From the NCBI GenBank assembly GCA_002482535.1, contig DLGE01000001.1, positions 469,513 through 533,512 on the forward strand: a stretch of DNA of 64,000 nt, in the 5' to 3' direction. The notes below the pieces were generated by a model. It did not search any database and was not told the origin of the DNA. It saw only the letters and a program-made list of their open reading frames with translations. This document shows positions 51,380 through 60,467 of this stretch, piece by piece. How positions within the stretch are numbered: position 1 is the first letter of the stretch; each line of letters begins with the position of its first letter. Source of the DNA: Peptococcaceae bacterium UBA7702. Its GTDB lineage: Bacteria; Bacillota; Dehalobacteriia; UBA7702. A program made the translations under genes and the position numbers.

Positions 51380-51849
51380 TATTTCAGGTCCTGATGTCCT
51401 TCTAAGCGCAGCAGCTGTTTTTTCAGTTCCCTGCCGGCGCCGAAATTGCCGGTTTCGCCGCTCTTTTTGATAACGCGGTGGCAGGGCACAATCAACAACA
51501 GGGGATTTGCTCCCACGGCGTTGCCCACGGCGCGGCTGGACTTTGGCCGTTCAATGGCTTTGGCGATGTCCTCGTAACTCGCTGTTTTTCCGTAGGGCAG
51601 CGATAACAAGGCTTGCCATACCTGGCGCTGAAAGGGTGTGCCGTCAAGTTGCAGAGGGAGTTCAAAACAGTTTCGCTTTCCGGCAAGGTATTCGTTGACC
51701 TGTTTTTCCGTTTCCTTTAAAACAGGATCGCCGGGACAGTTTTTGGCTTCTTTGATCCCTTCGCCATAATAAAGGCCCAGCAAAGAGCCATTTTCGCTGA
51801 CGGCGGTGAGATCGCCGATGGTTGTGGGGAAGCAGTAAGTAGATTTCAT
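51379..51849 (-). CDS. ogt: Methylated-DNA--protein-cysteine methyltransferase
   Basis: Suicide repair enzyme that removes alkyl groups from O6-guanine onto its own cysteine. It has 156 residues with an N-terminal ribonuclease-like domain and a C-terminal helix-turn-helix domain (residues about 75-150). The active site is IVPCHRVI, and ASYEDIA and RAVGNAVGANP provide DNA-binding contacts. The ATG chosen has GAGG 7 nt upstream; a start four codons earlier lacks one. Confidence 0.95.
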   Translation of the reverse strand: MKSTYCFPTTIGDLTAVSENGSLLGLYYGEGIKEAKNCPGDPVLKETEKQVNEYLAGKRNCFELPLQLDGTPFQRQVWQALLSLPYGKTASYEDIAKAIERPKSSRAVGNAVGANPLLLIVPCHRVIKKSGETGNFGAGRELKKQLLRLEGHQDLK

Positions 51850-51885
51850 ATCCAGCCTCATTTCTTTCGATGCCCATTTAAGGCA

Positions 51886-53859
51886 TCAACTTTTATGGGG
51901 ATGCCGGTAGAGCTTTCTCAGATCGTTGGTGGGCGGCAAACAGGTACGGTTTTGGCAAACATAGTAAGTCGCTTCATCGTTGAGGAGCGGATAATATTCA
52001 TCGGGTTTTTTCATCAAGAGGGTGGCCCGTAAATCCGTTTTCAAGGGAACGTTTTCCAAAGCCCCGGCCTGTTCTCCCACGCAGACAATTTCCTGGGGCG
52101 GATAGAGGTTGCGGTTTAAGGCGTAGAGAAAGAAACCGGCGGCCCGGGGCTGCTTGCCGACATTGGCTTTCATAAAATGGAGCTGTTCCTCAGCAAGCTG
52201 CTGATAATGTTCGTCCCTGGTGAGATCGGCAAGGAGCAGCAGATTAAAACTCATGACCGCATTGCCGCAGGGGATCGCCGCATCGTAAACATCTTTTACC
52301 GGTGTGATCAAGGCTTCGTTCTCCCTGCCGCTCAGGAAGAAGCCGCCGTCGTTTTTGTCGAGGTAATGGTCAACGGCGATATCACAAAAATTGATGGCGT
52401 CAAGGAGATGCGTTTCGTCAAGAGTCCCTTCGTACAGTTGCAGCAGGGCAAAAATCAGATAGGCGTAATCGTCGAGGAAACCCTCGCCGAAGGTATGTTC
52501 TTCTCTCATACCGACCAGTAAGGTTTTCTCTTTGACCGCATATCTTTTCAGACAGGATAGGGCTTCTTCTGCGGCATGCCGGTAGGTTTTTTCGCCGCTG
52601 ATCCGGTAGAGCACGGCCAAAGCGGCGATCATCATACCGTTCCAGGCGGTGAGGATCTTATCATCGGTAAATAAACGGGTTCGTTCCTTCCTGTATTCCC
52701 CCAAAGCTTGCAGCGTCTTTGCGGGAGCGGCGGAAAGATCCTCGGTGCGAAGCAGGTTAGGAATGTTCTTCCCTTCAAAATTGCCCTTTTGGCTGATATC
52801 AAAACGGCGGTTGAATCCCATTCCCTCCTCTTCTCCCAGCACAGCGATGATTTCCTCGGGGGTAAAGAGGTAGTATTTCCCCTCTTCCCCTTCACTGTCG
52901 GCGTCTTGCGCTGCGTAAAAACCGTGGTTTTTGCCGGTCATTTCATTTAAGACGAAGTCGGCGGTTCTTTTCGCGATTTCTCTGTAACGCTCCTTTTGGG
53001 TGATTTCATAGGCTTCGGCATAGCAAAGGATCAAAAGGGCGTTATCGTAAAGCATTTTTTCAAAATGGGGTACGAGAAAATAGCGGTCCGTGGCATAGCG
53101 ACAAAAACCGCCGCCGATATGATCGAAAATGCCGCCGCGATACATTTGGGTCAGCGTCGTTTCCACCATTTCAAGGAGGTATTCTCCGCCCACGGCTTCG
53201 TAGCGTTCCATCAGGAAAAGCAGGTTATGGGGTGTGGGGAACTTCGGTGCGATGCCGAAGCCGCCGTATACGCCATCGAAATTTTCCGCGAAATCCGCCA
53301 CGGCTTTTTCGATCAGGTTTTCCCCGCCGTTGACTGCTGCGGTATCTTCCTGTTTGCCGATGTGTTCCGTGATCAAATCGGCGTTTTCCAGGAGGCGCTC
53401 CCGGTCGTTTTCCCATTGCTCGGCGATATAACGCAGTATATCAAGGAAACCCATGCGGTTCATCACCGTGTCTTTGGGGAAGTAAGTTCCCGCCAAAAAA
53501 GGCTTCTGCTCCGGCGTCAGGAAGATACTCAAAGGCCAGCCGCCGCTGCCGGTCAGTGTTTGGCAGACGCGCATGTAAACACCGTCCACATCGGGACGTT
53601 CTTCTTTATCCACTTTGATCGGTACGAAATAACGGTTGAGCAAGGAAGCCACTTCTTCATCAGAAAAGGATTCTCTTGCCATCACATGGCACCAATGGCA
53701 GGTGCTGTAGCCGATGCTTAAAAAGACCGGTTTGTTTTCATCTTTCGCTTTGCGAAACGCCTCCGCCCCCCAGGGATACCAATCCACGGGATTATCGGCA
53801 TGTTGCAGCAAATACGGGCTCTTTTCCTCATGGAGTCTGTTTCGGGTGATCGTAGTCAT
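51886..53859 (-). CDS. YyaL-type thioredoxin-domain protein (DUF255)
   Basis: A 657-residue protein with an N-terminal thioredoxin-like DUF255 domain (residues about 5-165; NRLHEEKSPYLLQHA, STCHWCHVM near 52 and GGWPLSIFLTP near 100) and a six-hairpin (alpha/alpha) glycosidase-like domain from about 200 to the end (YDNALL near 280, TAWNGMMIAAL near 410). The family is known as spermatogenesis-associated protein 20/YyaL; its activity is unknown. It is monocistronic. The start follows GGGGAGG by 10 nt; 20 in-frame codons upstream are not conserved. Confidence 0.92.
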   Translation of the reverse strand: MTTITRNRLHEEKSPYLLQHADNPVDWYPWGAEAFRKAKDENKPVFLSIGYSTCHWCHVMARESFSDEEVASLLNRYFVPIKVDKEERPDVDGVYMRVCQTLTGSGGWPLSIFLTPEQKPFLAGTYFPKDTVMNRMGFLDILRYIAEQWENDRERLLENADLITEHIGKQEDTAAVNGGENLIEKAVADFAENFDGVYGGFGIAPKFPTPHNLLFLMERYEAVGGEYLLEMVETTLTQMYRGGIFDHIGGGFCRYATDRYFLVPHFEKMLYDNALLILCYAEAYEITQKERYREIAKRTADFVLNEMTGKNHGFYAAQDADSEGEEGKYYLFTPEEIIAVLGEEEGMGFNRRFDISQKGNFEGKNIPNLLRTEDLSAAPAKTLQALGEYRKERTRLFTDDKILTAWNGMMIAALAVLYRISGEKTYRHAAEEALSCLKRYAVKEKTLLVGMREEHTFGEGFLDDYAYLIFALLQLYEGTLDETHLLDAINFCDIAVDHYLDKNDGGFFLSGRENEALITPVKDVYDAAIPCGNAVMSFNLLLLADLTRDEHYQQLAEEQLHFMKANVGKQPRAAGFFLYALNRNLYPPQEIVCVGEQAGALENVPLKTDLRATLLMKKPDEYYPLLNDEATYYVCQNRTCLPPTNDLRKLYRHPHKS

Positions 53860-53935
53860 TTGATCGACGCCTCCCCTATCTTTAAAATCACTGTATTTGC
53901 TTAGTATCCCATGGTCCAAAGAAAATCATGCGGTT

Positions 53936-53993
53936 AAAAAATAAACTCTCAATGATAAGAACAGTATACCATACTGTGTTACATTTGAGAGGT
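53936..53993 (-). terminator. Terminator at the end of the Rnf operon
   Basis: A long bulged hairpin (arms CTCTCAA/TTGAGAG outside and ACAGTAT/ATACTGT inside) is followed on the minus strand by TATTTTTT, 50 nt past the EcfT-like stop. Confidence 0.65.
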
Positions 53994-54042
53994 TCTTTTT
54001 GATCTTCTTTTACTATTTTTACTGTTTTAGGATCTTCTGATC

Positions 54043-54807
54043 TTATGATTTTTCAATGAAATAAACGCCGACCATCAGAGCGCAAAAAAGGAGCAGCGCG
54101 GCGAAATCTGGGAAAGAGCAGCGAAACCGGTAGGAAAATCCCTTTTCGGCATCGTTTACGAGCATTTCCTGGACCTTATCAGTATCGGCCAGGGACGCGG
54201 AGATCAGGGAGACGAGGACCTGGGCCATGTCTTTGACCAAATTGCGAAATCCCCGCCTGCTTTTGTTCTGATAGGAGGAAAACAGTTCCTTGTAGGAATC
54301 GAGAAAGCGGCCTGCCATTTCAGCAAGGAGCAGCATAATGAAACGAATGGTGCTCAAAAAGCCAGCTACGGGAATTTTCAATAGACGCAAAGGGAGTAGG
54401 ATTTGATTGAGCAAACCCAAAAACAATTCCATGGGGGTGGTCATGATATAGAGGCTGGTGATGTACCAGAGCAAAAACAGGCGCAGAATCCGGTAAAAAA
54501 GCTCTTGATAAGCGTTGACCTCCATGGTCCCACCGCTGCCAAAAAGCGCAAACAGCGCCTGGACTGCCACGCCGAAAAGCAGCGGCAGAATGATGATCAC
54601 AACATAGGCGGCAATATTTTTCAGCAACGTCTTCCCGGGGATGCCGGAGATCAGGGAAAGCAGGGCGAAAAAGGAAAAGAAGACAACGTAGCTGGCATCT
54701 TTCTCACAAAAAAAGGGTATGATTGCTAGGAACAAAGTAAGGATCAACTTTATGCCTGCATCCATCCCTGAAAAATTTGTATCGTCACCTGTTTTCATTT
54801 TGATCAT
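54043..54807 (-). CDS. EcfT/CbiQ-like transmembrane protein of the Rnf operon
   Basis: A 254-residue membrane protein with about five hydrophobic segments and a cytoplasmic helical region (about 160-225). Layout and size fit the energy-coupling factor T component (EcfT/CbiQ); the paired Ala-Arg coupling motifs are degenerate (SASLADTDKVQEML). No ECF ATPase genes are nearby. An EcfT-like protein (FmnA) is part of the Gram-positive flavin-based electron-transfer locus, where it works with a flavin transferase. Here it lies three genes from apbE in the same run, so flavin export is a reasonable inference. It overlaps the preceding gene by 23 nt. Confidence 0.7.
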   Translation of the reverse strand: MIKMKTGDDTNFSGMDAGIKLILTLFLAIIPFFCEKDASYVVFFSFFALLSLISGIPGKTLLKNIAAYVVIIILPLLFGVAVQALFALFGSGGTMEVNAYQELFYRILRLFLLWYITSLYIMTTPMELFLGLLNQILLPLRLLKIPVAGFLSTIRFIMLLLAEMAGRFLDSYKELFSSYQNKSRRGFRNLVKDMAQVLVSLISASLADTDKVQEMLVNDAEKGFSYRFRCSFPDFAALLLFCALMVGVYFIEKS

Positions 54808-55312
54808 GGAGTATCCCTTTGATGCGGATTTCGCGAATCACCGCGCTGCCGATGGTACCGGTAATGAAGCCGGTAATCAGTGCCGAAAGCAATAGTACCG
54901 GCAGGTAATAAAAGATAACGCTGCTTTTTAAAATCACAAAGGCGGCGCCGATCTGGCCGACGTTATGGAGCAGGGCGCCGACGATGCTGACGCCTTTGAT
55001 GCTAAAGAAGCGGGAAAAGTGATGATAGACGAACCACATGCCGAGAACGCTTAAGATACCGCCGCTGAGGCTAAAGGCGAGCACCACAACGCCTTTGGTC
55101 AACAAGGCGATGATCAGGCATTTCACCGTCATGATGAAAAGCGCGTCTTTCAAATCGAGAAATTCAATGGCAATTAAAATGATGATATTGGCCAAACCCA
55201 GTTTGATGCCGGGAACCGGAATGGGAATCGGGATAAATGATTCCAGATAAGAAATGATAATCGCGTTGCAGATCAGAATGATGTTAACGGCCAGACGCTT
55301 ATTTTTACTCAT
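54785..55312 (-). CDS. Gx transporter / heptaprenyl diphosphate synthase component I-like membrane protein
   Basis: A 175-residue membrane protein with five to six hydrophobic segments that matches the family annotated both as Gx transporter and as heptaprenyl diphosphate synthase component I. Characteristic segments are ESFIPIPIPVPGIKLGLANII near the N-terminus (residues about 24-44) and HNVGQIGAA near 115. It has the shape of an ECF substrate-binding subunit, and a homologue (EetB) belongs to the flavin-based extracellular electron transfer locus of Listeria as I recall it. The ATG start lies 9 nt after AAGGAA; a TTG-initiated extension is not supported. Confidence 0.8.
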   Translation of the reverse strand: MSKNKRLAVNIILICNAIIISYLESFIPIPIPVPGIKLGLANIIILIAIEFLDLKDALFIMTVKCLIIALLTKGVVVLAFSLSGGILSVLGMWFVYHHFSRFFSIKGVSIVGALLHNVGQIGAAFVILKSSVIFYYLPVLLLSALITGFITGTIGSAVIREIRIKGILHDQNENR

Positions 55313-55340
55313 CGTTTCAGGTTCCTTTTCCTCAAAAGCG

Positions 55341-55730
55341 TTAGTAGGCAAAGGTATCTACGCCGCTCTCCCCTTCCCCTTCGATGCTGATCACGACTTT
55401 AGTGGGCAGGCAAACCGCCTTATCCCCGGCTTTGGTCAGCCAGCCCGTTAAGACGCAGGTTTGATTGGGGCAGTCCGATTTTTCAAAGCGGATGCGTCCC
55501 TGTTCGGCTAAAATGATCTGGTGCAGCGGTTCTTCAATGACAATGGTTTGGGAATCTTCCAGTTTTGTCAGGTTGACCGTTTCGATCTCTTCTCCGTCTT
55601 GGCTGACAACGGCGATCAAATCGCCGCTGCTGTCATGCTGTAAGGCCTTAAAGCCAAAGAAGACCCCGGCAATGATCAGAATGCTGACGATGAGAATTTT
55701 ATCACCCTTTTTGAATATACGTATAGCCAT
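55341..55730 (-). CDS. NusG domain II (DUF1312)-containing membrane-anchored protein
   Basis: A 129-residue protein with one N-terminal membrane helix (about residues 12-30) and an extracytoplasmic beta domain with the NusG_II signature: CPNQTCVLTGW near residue 88 and CLPTKVVI near 110. In Bacillota this domain occurs next to apbE, Gx-type proteins and Rnf, and the EetA protein of flavin-based electron transfer is of this type. A structural or electron-transfer-accessory role outside the membrane is inferred. It overlaps the apbE end by 29 nt. Confidence 0.83.
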   Translation of the reverse strand: MAIRIFKKGDKILIVSILIIAGVFFGFKALQHDSSGDLIAVVSQDGEEIETVNLTKLEDSQTIVIEEPLHQIILAEQGRIRFEKSDCPNQTCVLTGWLTKAGDKAVCLPTKVVISIEGEGESGVDTFAY

Positions 55731-56772
55731 TGCTCGCGTCCTCAAAATGGAAGGTATCCCTTAGTCCGGAGGTGACGTAGATTTCCTTTTCCGCAGTGAT
55801 GAAGACGGCTTCGGCGCCGTCGGTTTTTTCAATCAGCTCCATGCCCTCATCGAGGCCGAGGACAATGGCTTTCGCCAGCCCGTCGGCGTCGGCGGAGGAA
55901 GCGGTGATCACCGTAACGCTCATCAAGCCGTTATCAATGGGATAGCCGGTGCGGGGATCAATGATATGACAATACCGTTTGCCGTCTTCGGTAAAGTAAC
56001 GCTGATAATCGCCGGAGGTCACCACGGCCTGGTCGCTGACTTCAACGTAGCCGATGATATCGCTGGTTTCTCCCCTGGGGTCTTGGATTCCCACTTTCCA
56101 GGGAGTGCCGTCGGGCCTGTTTCCCAGCACCACGACGTTGCCACCGAGATTGATGAAGGCGGAGGTGACGCCATATTCCTTGTAGCGCTCAATGGCCAAA
56201 TCGCCGATATAACCCTTGGCGATCCCTCCCAGATCGATCATCTGTCCCTCCTGGCGCAGGGCAGCTTTGTTGGCCGCTGCGTCGATTAGCACATCTTCAT
56301 AATTGACCAGGGGTAGCAGGGATTGGATCTCCTCTGCTTGAGGTACCCGGGGATCATCGCTGCAAACACCCCAGGCGTTCACGATGGGGGCCACCGTAAT
56401 ATCGAAGGCGGCCCCATCGCTGTAATCGGAGATCTTTTGCGCTTCCTGTAACAATGTAACGGTTTTGGGATCAAGCTCCACGTAACCCTCTCCGGCGTGG
56501 CTGTTGAGCTTTACCGTATCACCGGCAGCGCTTTCCACGGACCAGAGATCGTCCAATTCCTTGATTTCAGCGGAAACGGCATCGGCGGCGGCCTGGGCCT
56601 TTTCGCCGTAAACCACCTGGTTGATGATGGTGTCCAGGGCGAAGTCTTCCGCTTCCACCTCGTTTTCCGCTGCCGGGCTTTGGCCGCAGGCTACCGCGAA
56701 GCAGGAAAGACTGAGCATGAACAATATAAAAACAATTTTTTTCAGCGTATTCATATGATTCGTCTGATTCAT
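55702..56772 (-). CDS. apbE: FAD:protein FMN transferase ApbE (lipoprotein)
   Basis: Attaches FMN covalently to threonine of the S/T-G-A-T type motif in partner proteins, here most likely RnfG and RnfD. It has 356 residues. An N-terminal signal with lipobox AVAC (Cys near residue 29) makes it a membrane-anchored exported lipoprotein. Core motifs are AFDITVAPIVNAWG near 125, MIDLGGIAKGY near 180, NLGGNVVVLG near 210 and HIIDPRTGYP near 270. The start lies at the foot of a perfect 9-bp hairpin whose arm and loop include the AAGGA ribosome-binding site (56774-56794). Confidence 0.95.
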   Translation of the reverse strand: MNQTNHMNTLKKIVFILFMLSLSCFAVACGQSPAAENEVEAEDFALDTIINQVVYGEKAQAAADAVSAEIKELDDLWSVESAAGDTVKLNSHAGEGYVELDPKTVTLLQEAQKISDYSDGAAFDITVAPIVNAWGVCSDDPRVPQAEEIQSLLPLVNYEDVLIDAAANKAALRQEGQMIDLGGIAKGYIGDLAIERYKEYGVTSAFINLGGNVVVLGNRPDGTPWKVGIQDPRGETSDIIGYVEVSDQAVVTSGDYQRYFTEDGKRYCHIIDPRTGYPIDNGLMSVTVITASSADADGLAKAIVLGLDEGMELIEKTDGAEAVFITAEKEIYVTSGLRDTFHFEDASNGYTYIQKG

Positions 56773-56823
56773 CAATATAAAATCCTTTTATATTAGTTTA
56801 TCATCAATCTTTCCGAGATTCAA

Positions 56824-57666
56824 TCATTGGTTGATGGCTTTTTTCAGCAGAGCGTTGGGATCCAGCATATAAGACTGCAACACTTTGGTGGGACATTTTT
56901 CCATGCAGACGGGATCGTCACATTTTTCAACGCAGATCGCGGAATTGACCACGGCCAAGTTATCCACCATGGTAATCGCGTCATAAGGACAACTCTTCAC
57001 GCAAGCGCCACAGGCGATGCAGCCGATTTTGCAGACTTTGCGCACTTCGGCGCCTTTTTTCTTGGAGTTGCAATGAACGGCCACATGGGCGTTGACGGGA
57101 ATCATGGAAATGACGCTTTTGGGACAGGCTTCGGCGCATTTACCGCAACCGGTACAGTTCTTCCGGTTCACTTTGGGCAAACCGTCTTCGCCGATATGCA
57201 GCGCGTCAAAGACACAGGCGCTGACGCAGCTGCCCAAACCGATGCAGCCGTAGGCGCATTCCTTGGGACCGCCTTGGAGTAGAGCGGCAGCCCAACAATT
57301 ATCAACGCCGTCATAAACGTATTTGCTATTCCCCGCCGGCGCTTGCCAGCATTTCACAAAAGCGTAGCGGGGTTCCAGATCATCGGCGGCTTTGCCGGTT
57401 AATTTGGCAACTTGATCCGCAACGGCTTTTTTGCCGGGGATACATAGATTCGGCGCGACGTCCTTATCGAGGACGACGGCTTCGGCATAGGCCTGACAAC
57501 CGGCGAAGCCGCAAGCGCCGCATTGGCCCTTGGGCAGGATGTCTTCGACCACATGAATTAAGGGATTCATTTCGACAGCCAGCTTTTTATTGGCAAAGGC
57601 CAGCACAAGACCGAAGATCAAACCAACCGATGCCATGACCGCAATAATCACAATAAAGATCATCAT
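56824..57666 (-). CDS. rnfB: Rnf complex subunit RnfB
   Basis: Membrane-anchored polyferredoxin of the Na+/H+-translocating ferredoxin:NAD+ oxidoreductase. It has 280 residues: one N-terminal helix (about 2-25), a [4Fe-4S] domain with CGACGFAGC near residue 49, and four-cysteine motifs further on (CIGLGSCVSAC, CTGCGKCAEACP, CIACGACVKSCP, CVEKCDDPVCMEKCP). RnfB is the usual entry point for electrons from reduced ferredoxin. It is the sixth rnf gene in the canonical order C-D-G-E-A-B. Confidence 0.96.
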   Translation of the reverse strand: MMIFIVIIAVMASVGLIFGLVLAFANKKLAVEMNPLIHVVEDILPKGQCGACGFAGCQAYAEAVVLDKDVAPNLCIPGKKAVADQVAKLTGKAADDLEPRYAFVKCWQAPAGNSKYVYDGVDNCWAAALLQGGPKECAYGCIGLGSCVSACVFDALHIGEDGLPKVNRKNCTGCGKCAEACPKSVISMIPVNAHVAVHCNSKKKGAEVRKVCKIGCIACGACVKSCPYDAITMVDNLAVVNSAICVEKCDDPVCMEKCPTKVLQSYMLDPNALLKKAINQ

Positions 57667-57684
57667 GTTCTTTTCTAACCTCCC

Positions 57685-58266
57685 TTATTCCGTAATCATG
57701 CCGGAAAACCCAAAAAAGGATAATGCCAGGCAGCCTGCAATAATAAAGGCGATACCCAAACCTTGCAGGGATTTCGGTACATCCGCCAGTTTCAGTTTTT
57801 CACGGCAGCTGGCCATCAGCACGAGGGCCAAGGCAAAACCGACACCGGAACCAAAGGCGTTCACGATGCTTTTCAGCAGCGTGTAGTCGGATTCGATATT
57901 GATCAGGGGAACACCGAGGACAACGCAGTTGGTGGCAATCAGCAGCAGGTAAATCCCCCACATTTTATGGAGGGTCGGCGTGAATTTTTTCACGAACATT
58001 TCCAGTAACTGTACGAAGCTGGCAATCAACAATACCAATACGACAGTGGTTAAGAAGGTGACGTCAAAAGGTACTAAAATATAATTATAGGCCAGCCAGG
58101 TGAAGATTGAAGTTAAGGTCAGCACAGCGGTGACCGCAATGCCCATACCGGCGGAGGCGGTGAAGTCCTTGGAGACGCCGAAGAAGATACAAAGACCCAA
58201 GAATCGCGTTAAAATAAAGTTATTAACAACAACGGCCCCTGCGAAAAGGAGAAAATATTCCATCAT
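57685..58266 (-). CDS. rnfA: Rnf complex subunit RnfA
   Basis: Six-helix membrane subunit, 193 residues. NNFILTRFLGLCIFFG near residue 14 contains the half of the intramembrane iron-sulfur site contributed by RnfA (Cys in GLC), and TNCVVLGVPL near 110 supplies another Cys. It pairs with RnfE as inverted-topology homologues. The start overlaps the rnfE stop by 4 nt. Confidence 0.95.
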   Translation of the reverse strand: MMEYFLLFAGAVVVNNFILTRFLGLCIFFGVSKDFTASAGMGIAVTAVLTLTSIFTWLAYNYILVPFDVTFLTTVVLVLLIASFVQLLEMFVKKFTPTLHKMWGIYLLLIATNCVVLGVPLINIESDYTLLKSIVNAFGSGVGFALALVLMASCREKLKLADVPKSLQGLGIAFIIAGCLALSFFGFSGMITE

Positions 58267-58892
58267 AATACGTCACCTCTCTTTGCTTTCGCTTTCTCTA
58301 TGTGATTGCTCAGCATTTTCGTTCCGGCGACCATGTAACCGATGAGAATAAAGGCGCCGGGGGCTAAGATCATAATCAAAGCGGGTTGATAAGCACTGGG
58401 CAGAACTTGGTAACCGAGAATGGTGCCGTTACCGATGATTTCTCTGATGACGCCGATTAAGAGCATGGCGACGGTGAAACCAACGCCCATACCGAAGCCG
58501 TCTAAGAAGGAGCGCCATACGTTGTTCTTCGAAGCGAAAACTTCCGCCCGGGCCAAAATGATGGCAAAAACCACCACCAAAGAAAGATAAATGCCCATCG
58601 CTTTATAGAGGTGCGGGAAGAATGCCTGTAAAAGCAACTCAGCCAATGTGACGATGGTGGCGATGGAAGTGACGTAGACAGGAACTCTGACTTTGGGGTT
58701 TACCCATTTGCGGATGATCGATACCGAAATGTTGTTCATTGTAATAACGAAGGTGACGGTGAGACCCATGGTCAAAGCGTTGATGACGGAAGTGGTAACC
58801 GCCAAAGCCGGACAAAGGCTCAAGGCTAAGACAAGAATCGGGTTTTCCAGGACGATCCCTTTGGAAAATATCTGCCAATAGTCTTTTAACAT
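58263..58892 (-). CDS. rnfE: Rnf complex subunit RnfE
   Basis: Six-helix membrane subunit of 209 residues, homologous to RnfA and NqrD. The N-terminal region contains ENPILVLALSLCPALAVTT (residues about 16-34) with the conserved Cys of the shared cluster site. The C-terminal tail is basic and cytoplasmic. It follows rnfG by 2 nt. Confidence 0.95.
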   Translation of the reverse strand: MLKDYWQIFSKGIVLENPILVLALSLCPALAVTTSVINALTMGLTVTFVITMNNISVSIIRKWVNPKVRVPVYVTSIATIVTLAELLLQAFFPHLYKAMGIYLSLVVVFAIILARAEVFASKNNVWRSFLDGFGMGVGFTVAMLLIGVIREIIGNGTILGYQVLPSAYQPALIMILAPGAFILIGYMVAGTKMLSNHIEKAKAKRGDVL

Positions 58893-58894
58893 GA

Positions 58895-59458
58895 TTATTC
58901 GCCCCCTTCCAGATATTCGTTGACTTCGTCAACGGCAGTCTTTACTGCCAATGTCACTGCTTTTGAGGTGATGGTAGCGCCGCTGATGGCCAGAATATTT
59001 TCACTGTTGTTGGCGTCTTTGGTGACCGTGAGCTGTTCGGCTGTTTTGCCGGGAAATTGATCAATAAACGGCGATTTTTCTGCTTTATCACCAAGGCCGG
59101 GGGTTTCGTTGGCATCGATGATGGTATAGCTCATGACCGTGCCTGCCGGGGAAACGGCAACCAAAAGTTTAATGGAGCCGCCGTAGCCTTTGCTTTCAGA
59201 AGGCACGATATAACCGATGATCTCCCCGTCAGTGCTGGCCGTATACCATTCGTTATGATCCGGGATCTCGGTATATTCGTCAACATTGGTAATCAGGCTT
59301 TCCAGAGCCATGGTTTTCAGCTCCTCAGCTTTTTGTAAGGCGATATCGTGGGTGAAGAAGTAAACCGTGGCGATGATCAGCCCCGAAACGACGCAGGCGA
59401 CGGTCAGATTGATGGCGATCTTAAAGATGCTGTTGTTATCCTTTTTATCATTTGTCAT
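58895..59458 (-). CDS. rnfG: Rnf complex subunit RnfG (flavinylated)
   Basis: Single-helix anchored extracytoplasmic subunit, 187 residues. The membrane helix is at about 12-34 and the FMN_bind domain follows. The flavinylation motif is ISGATITSKAV near residue 160, whose Thr after GA carries FMN attached by ApbE. GYGGSIKLLVAV near 90 and NETPGLGDKAE near 118 are family signatures. It overlaps rnfD by 11 nt. Confidence 0.95.
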   Translation of the reverse strand: MTNDKKDNNSIFKIAINLTVACVVSGLIIATVYFFTHDIALQKAEELKTMALESLITNVDEYTEIPDHNEWYTASTDGEIIGYIVPSESKGYGGSIKLLVAVSPAGTVMSYTIIDANETPGLGDKAEKSPFIDQFPGKTAEQLTVTKDANNSENILAISGATITSKAVTLAVKTAVDEVNEYLEGGE

Positions 59459-60467
59459 TTTTTAAGCTCACTTCCTTTCCCCCAAAGGTTTTCGGCTGAA
59501 TAAAGCGGTCGATGATCGGTGTAACGCAGTTCATCAGCAGAATCGAATAGCAAACCCCTTCGGGATAGCCGCCGAGCAAACGGATGAGCACAGTGATGGC
59601 CCCTGCCCCCGCCGCGAAAATCACTTTACCCAAACGGGTGATGGGAGACGTGACCATATCCGTGGCCATGAAGAAGGCGCCGATGATCAGGCCGCCGGCC
59701 ATCATGTGGAAAAGTGGATCCCCGGTCATAAAGCCGGAGGGCCCGAAAATCCAGGTGAGAATCCCCACCGTACCGATCATGGTTACGGGAATGACCCAAT
59801 CGACAATGCCTTTATAAATCAGGAAGATGCCGCCAAGGATCAGCAGTAAAGCAGAGGTTTCGCCGATACAGCCATTTCTCAAACCGAGGAACAGCGCTTT
59901 ATAAAGCTCCGCATGGCTGCCGAAGGTTTCGATGAGGGCGTCATAACCTTGGAGTTTTAAGATATTTAAAGGCGTGGCGCTGGTGGTGACATCCACGGCG
60001 GTGGTCATCGGGGTCCAGGTTGTCATCAAGACAGGCCAAGAAACCATGACCGCCGCGCGGCCAATGTGCGCCGGATTAAAAATGTTGTAGCCCAAACCGC
60101 CCATGGAGTGCTTGGCAACGACGATGGCAATGAAGGAGCCGACAATCGGCACAAACAGCGGTACACCGGGGGGCAGGCACATGGCTAAGAGCAACCCGCA
60201 TAAAAATGCGCTACCGTCATTGACCGTGATTCTTTTCTTTAATATTTTTTGCGTCAGGGCTTCAAAGGCCACTGCCGACAAACCGCCCGCTAAAAGAGTC
60301 TGCAAAGCGGGCAAACCGAAATGCCAAAGGGAGAATATCACCGCGGGCAAAAGAGCGATGACCACCGTCCACATGATTTTCTTGACCGAAGTATTCGCAA
60401 AAATATGCGGCGAAGACGAAACGATCAGTTTTTTCGCGGTTTGTTCGCGTTCGATTTCTACGCTCAT
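59448..60467 (-). CDS. rnfD: Rnf complex subunit RnfD (flavinylated)
   Basis: Ten-helix membrane subunit of 339 residues, related to NqrB. The covalent FMN site is TTSATPL near residue 165. HSMGGLGYNIFNPAHIGRA near 125 and GYPEGVCYSILLMN near 305 are typical. The start at MSVEIE follows GGAGG and overlaps the rnfC stop by 4 nt; 33 extra codons upstream belong to rnfC sequence. It forms the membrane core thought to couple electron flow to ion movement. Confidence 0.95.
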   Translation of the reverse strand: MSVEIEREQTAKKLIVSSSPHIFANTSVKKIMWTVVIALLPAVIFSLWHFGLPALQTLLAGGLSAVAFEALTQKILKKRITVNDGSAFLCGLLLAMCLPPGVPLFVPIVGSFIAIVVAKHSMGGLGYNIFNPAHIGRAAVMVSWPVLMTTWTPMTTAVDVTTSATPLNILKLQGYDALIETFGSHAELYKALFLGLRNGCIGETSALLLILGGIFLIYKGIVDWVIPVTMIGTVGILTWIFGPSGFMTGDPLFHMMAGGLIIGAFFMATDMVTSPITRLGKVIFAAGAGAITVLIRLLGGYPEGVCYSILLMNCVTPIIDRFIQPKTFGGKEVSLKNDK

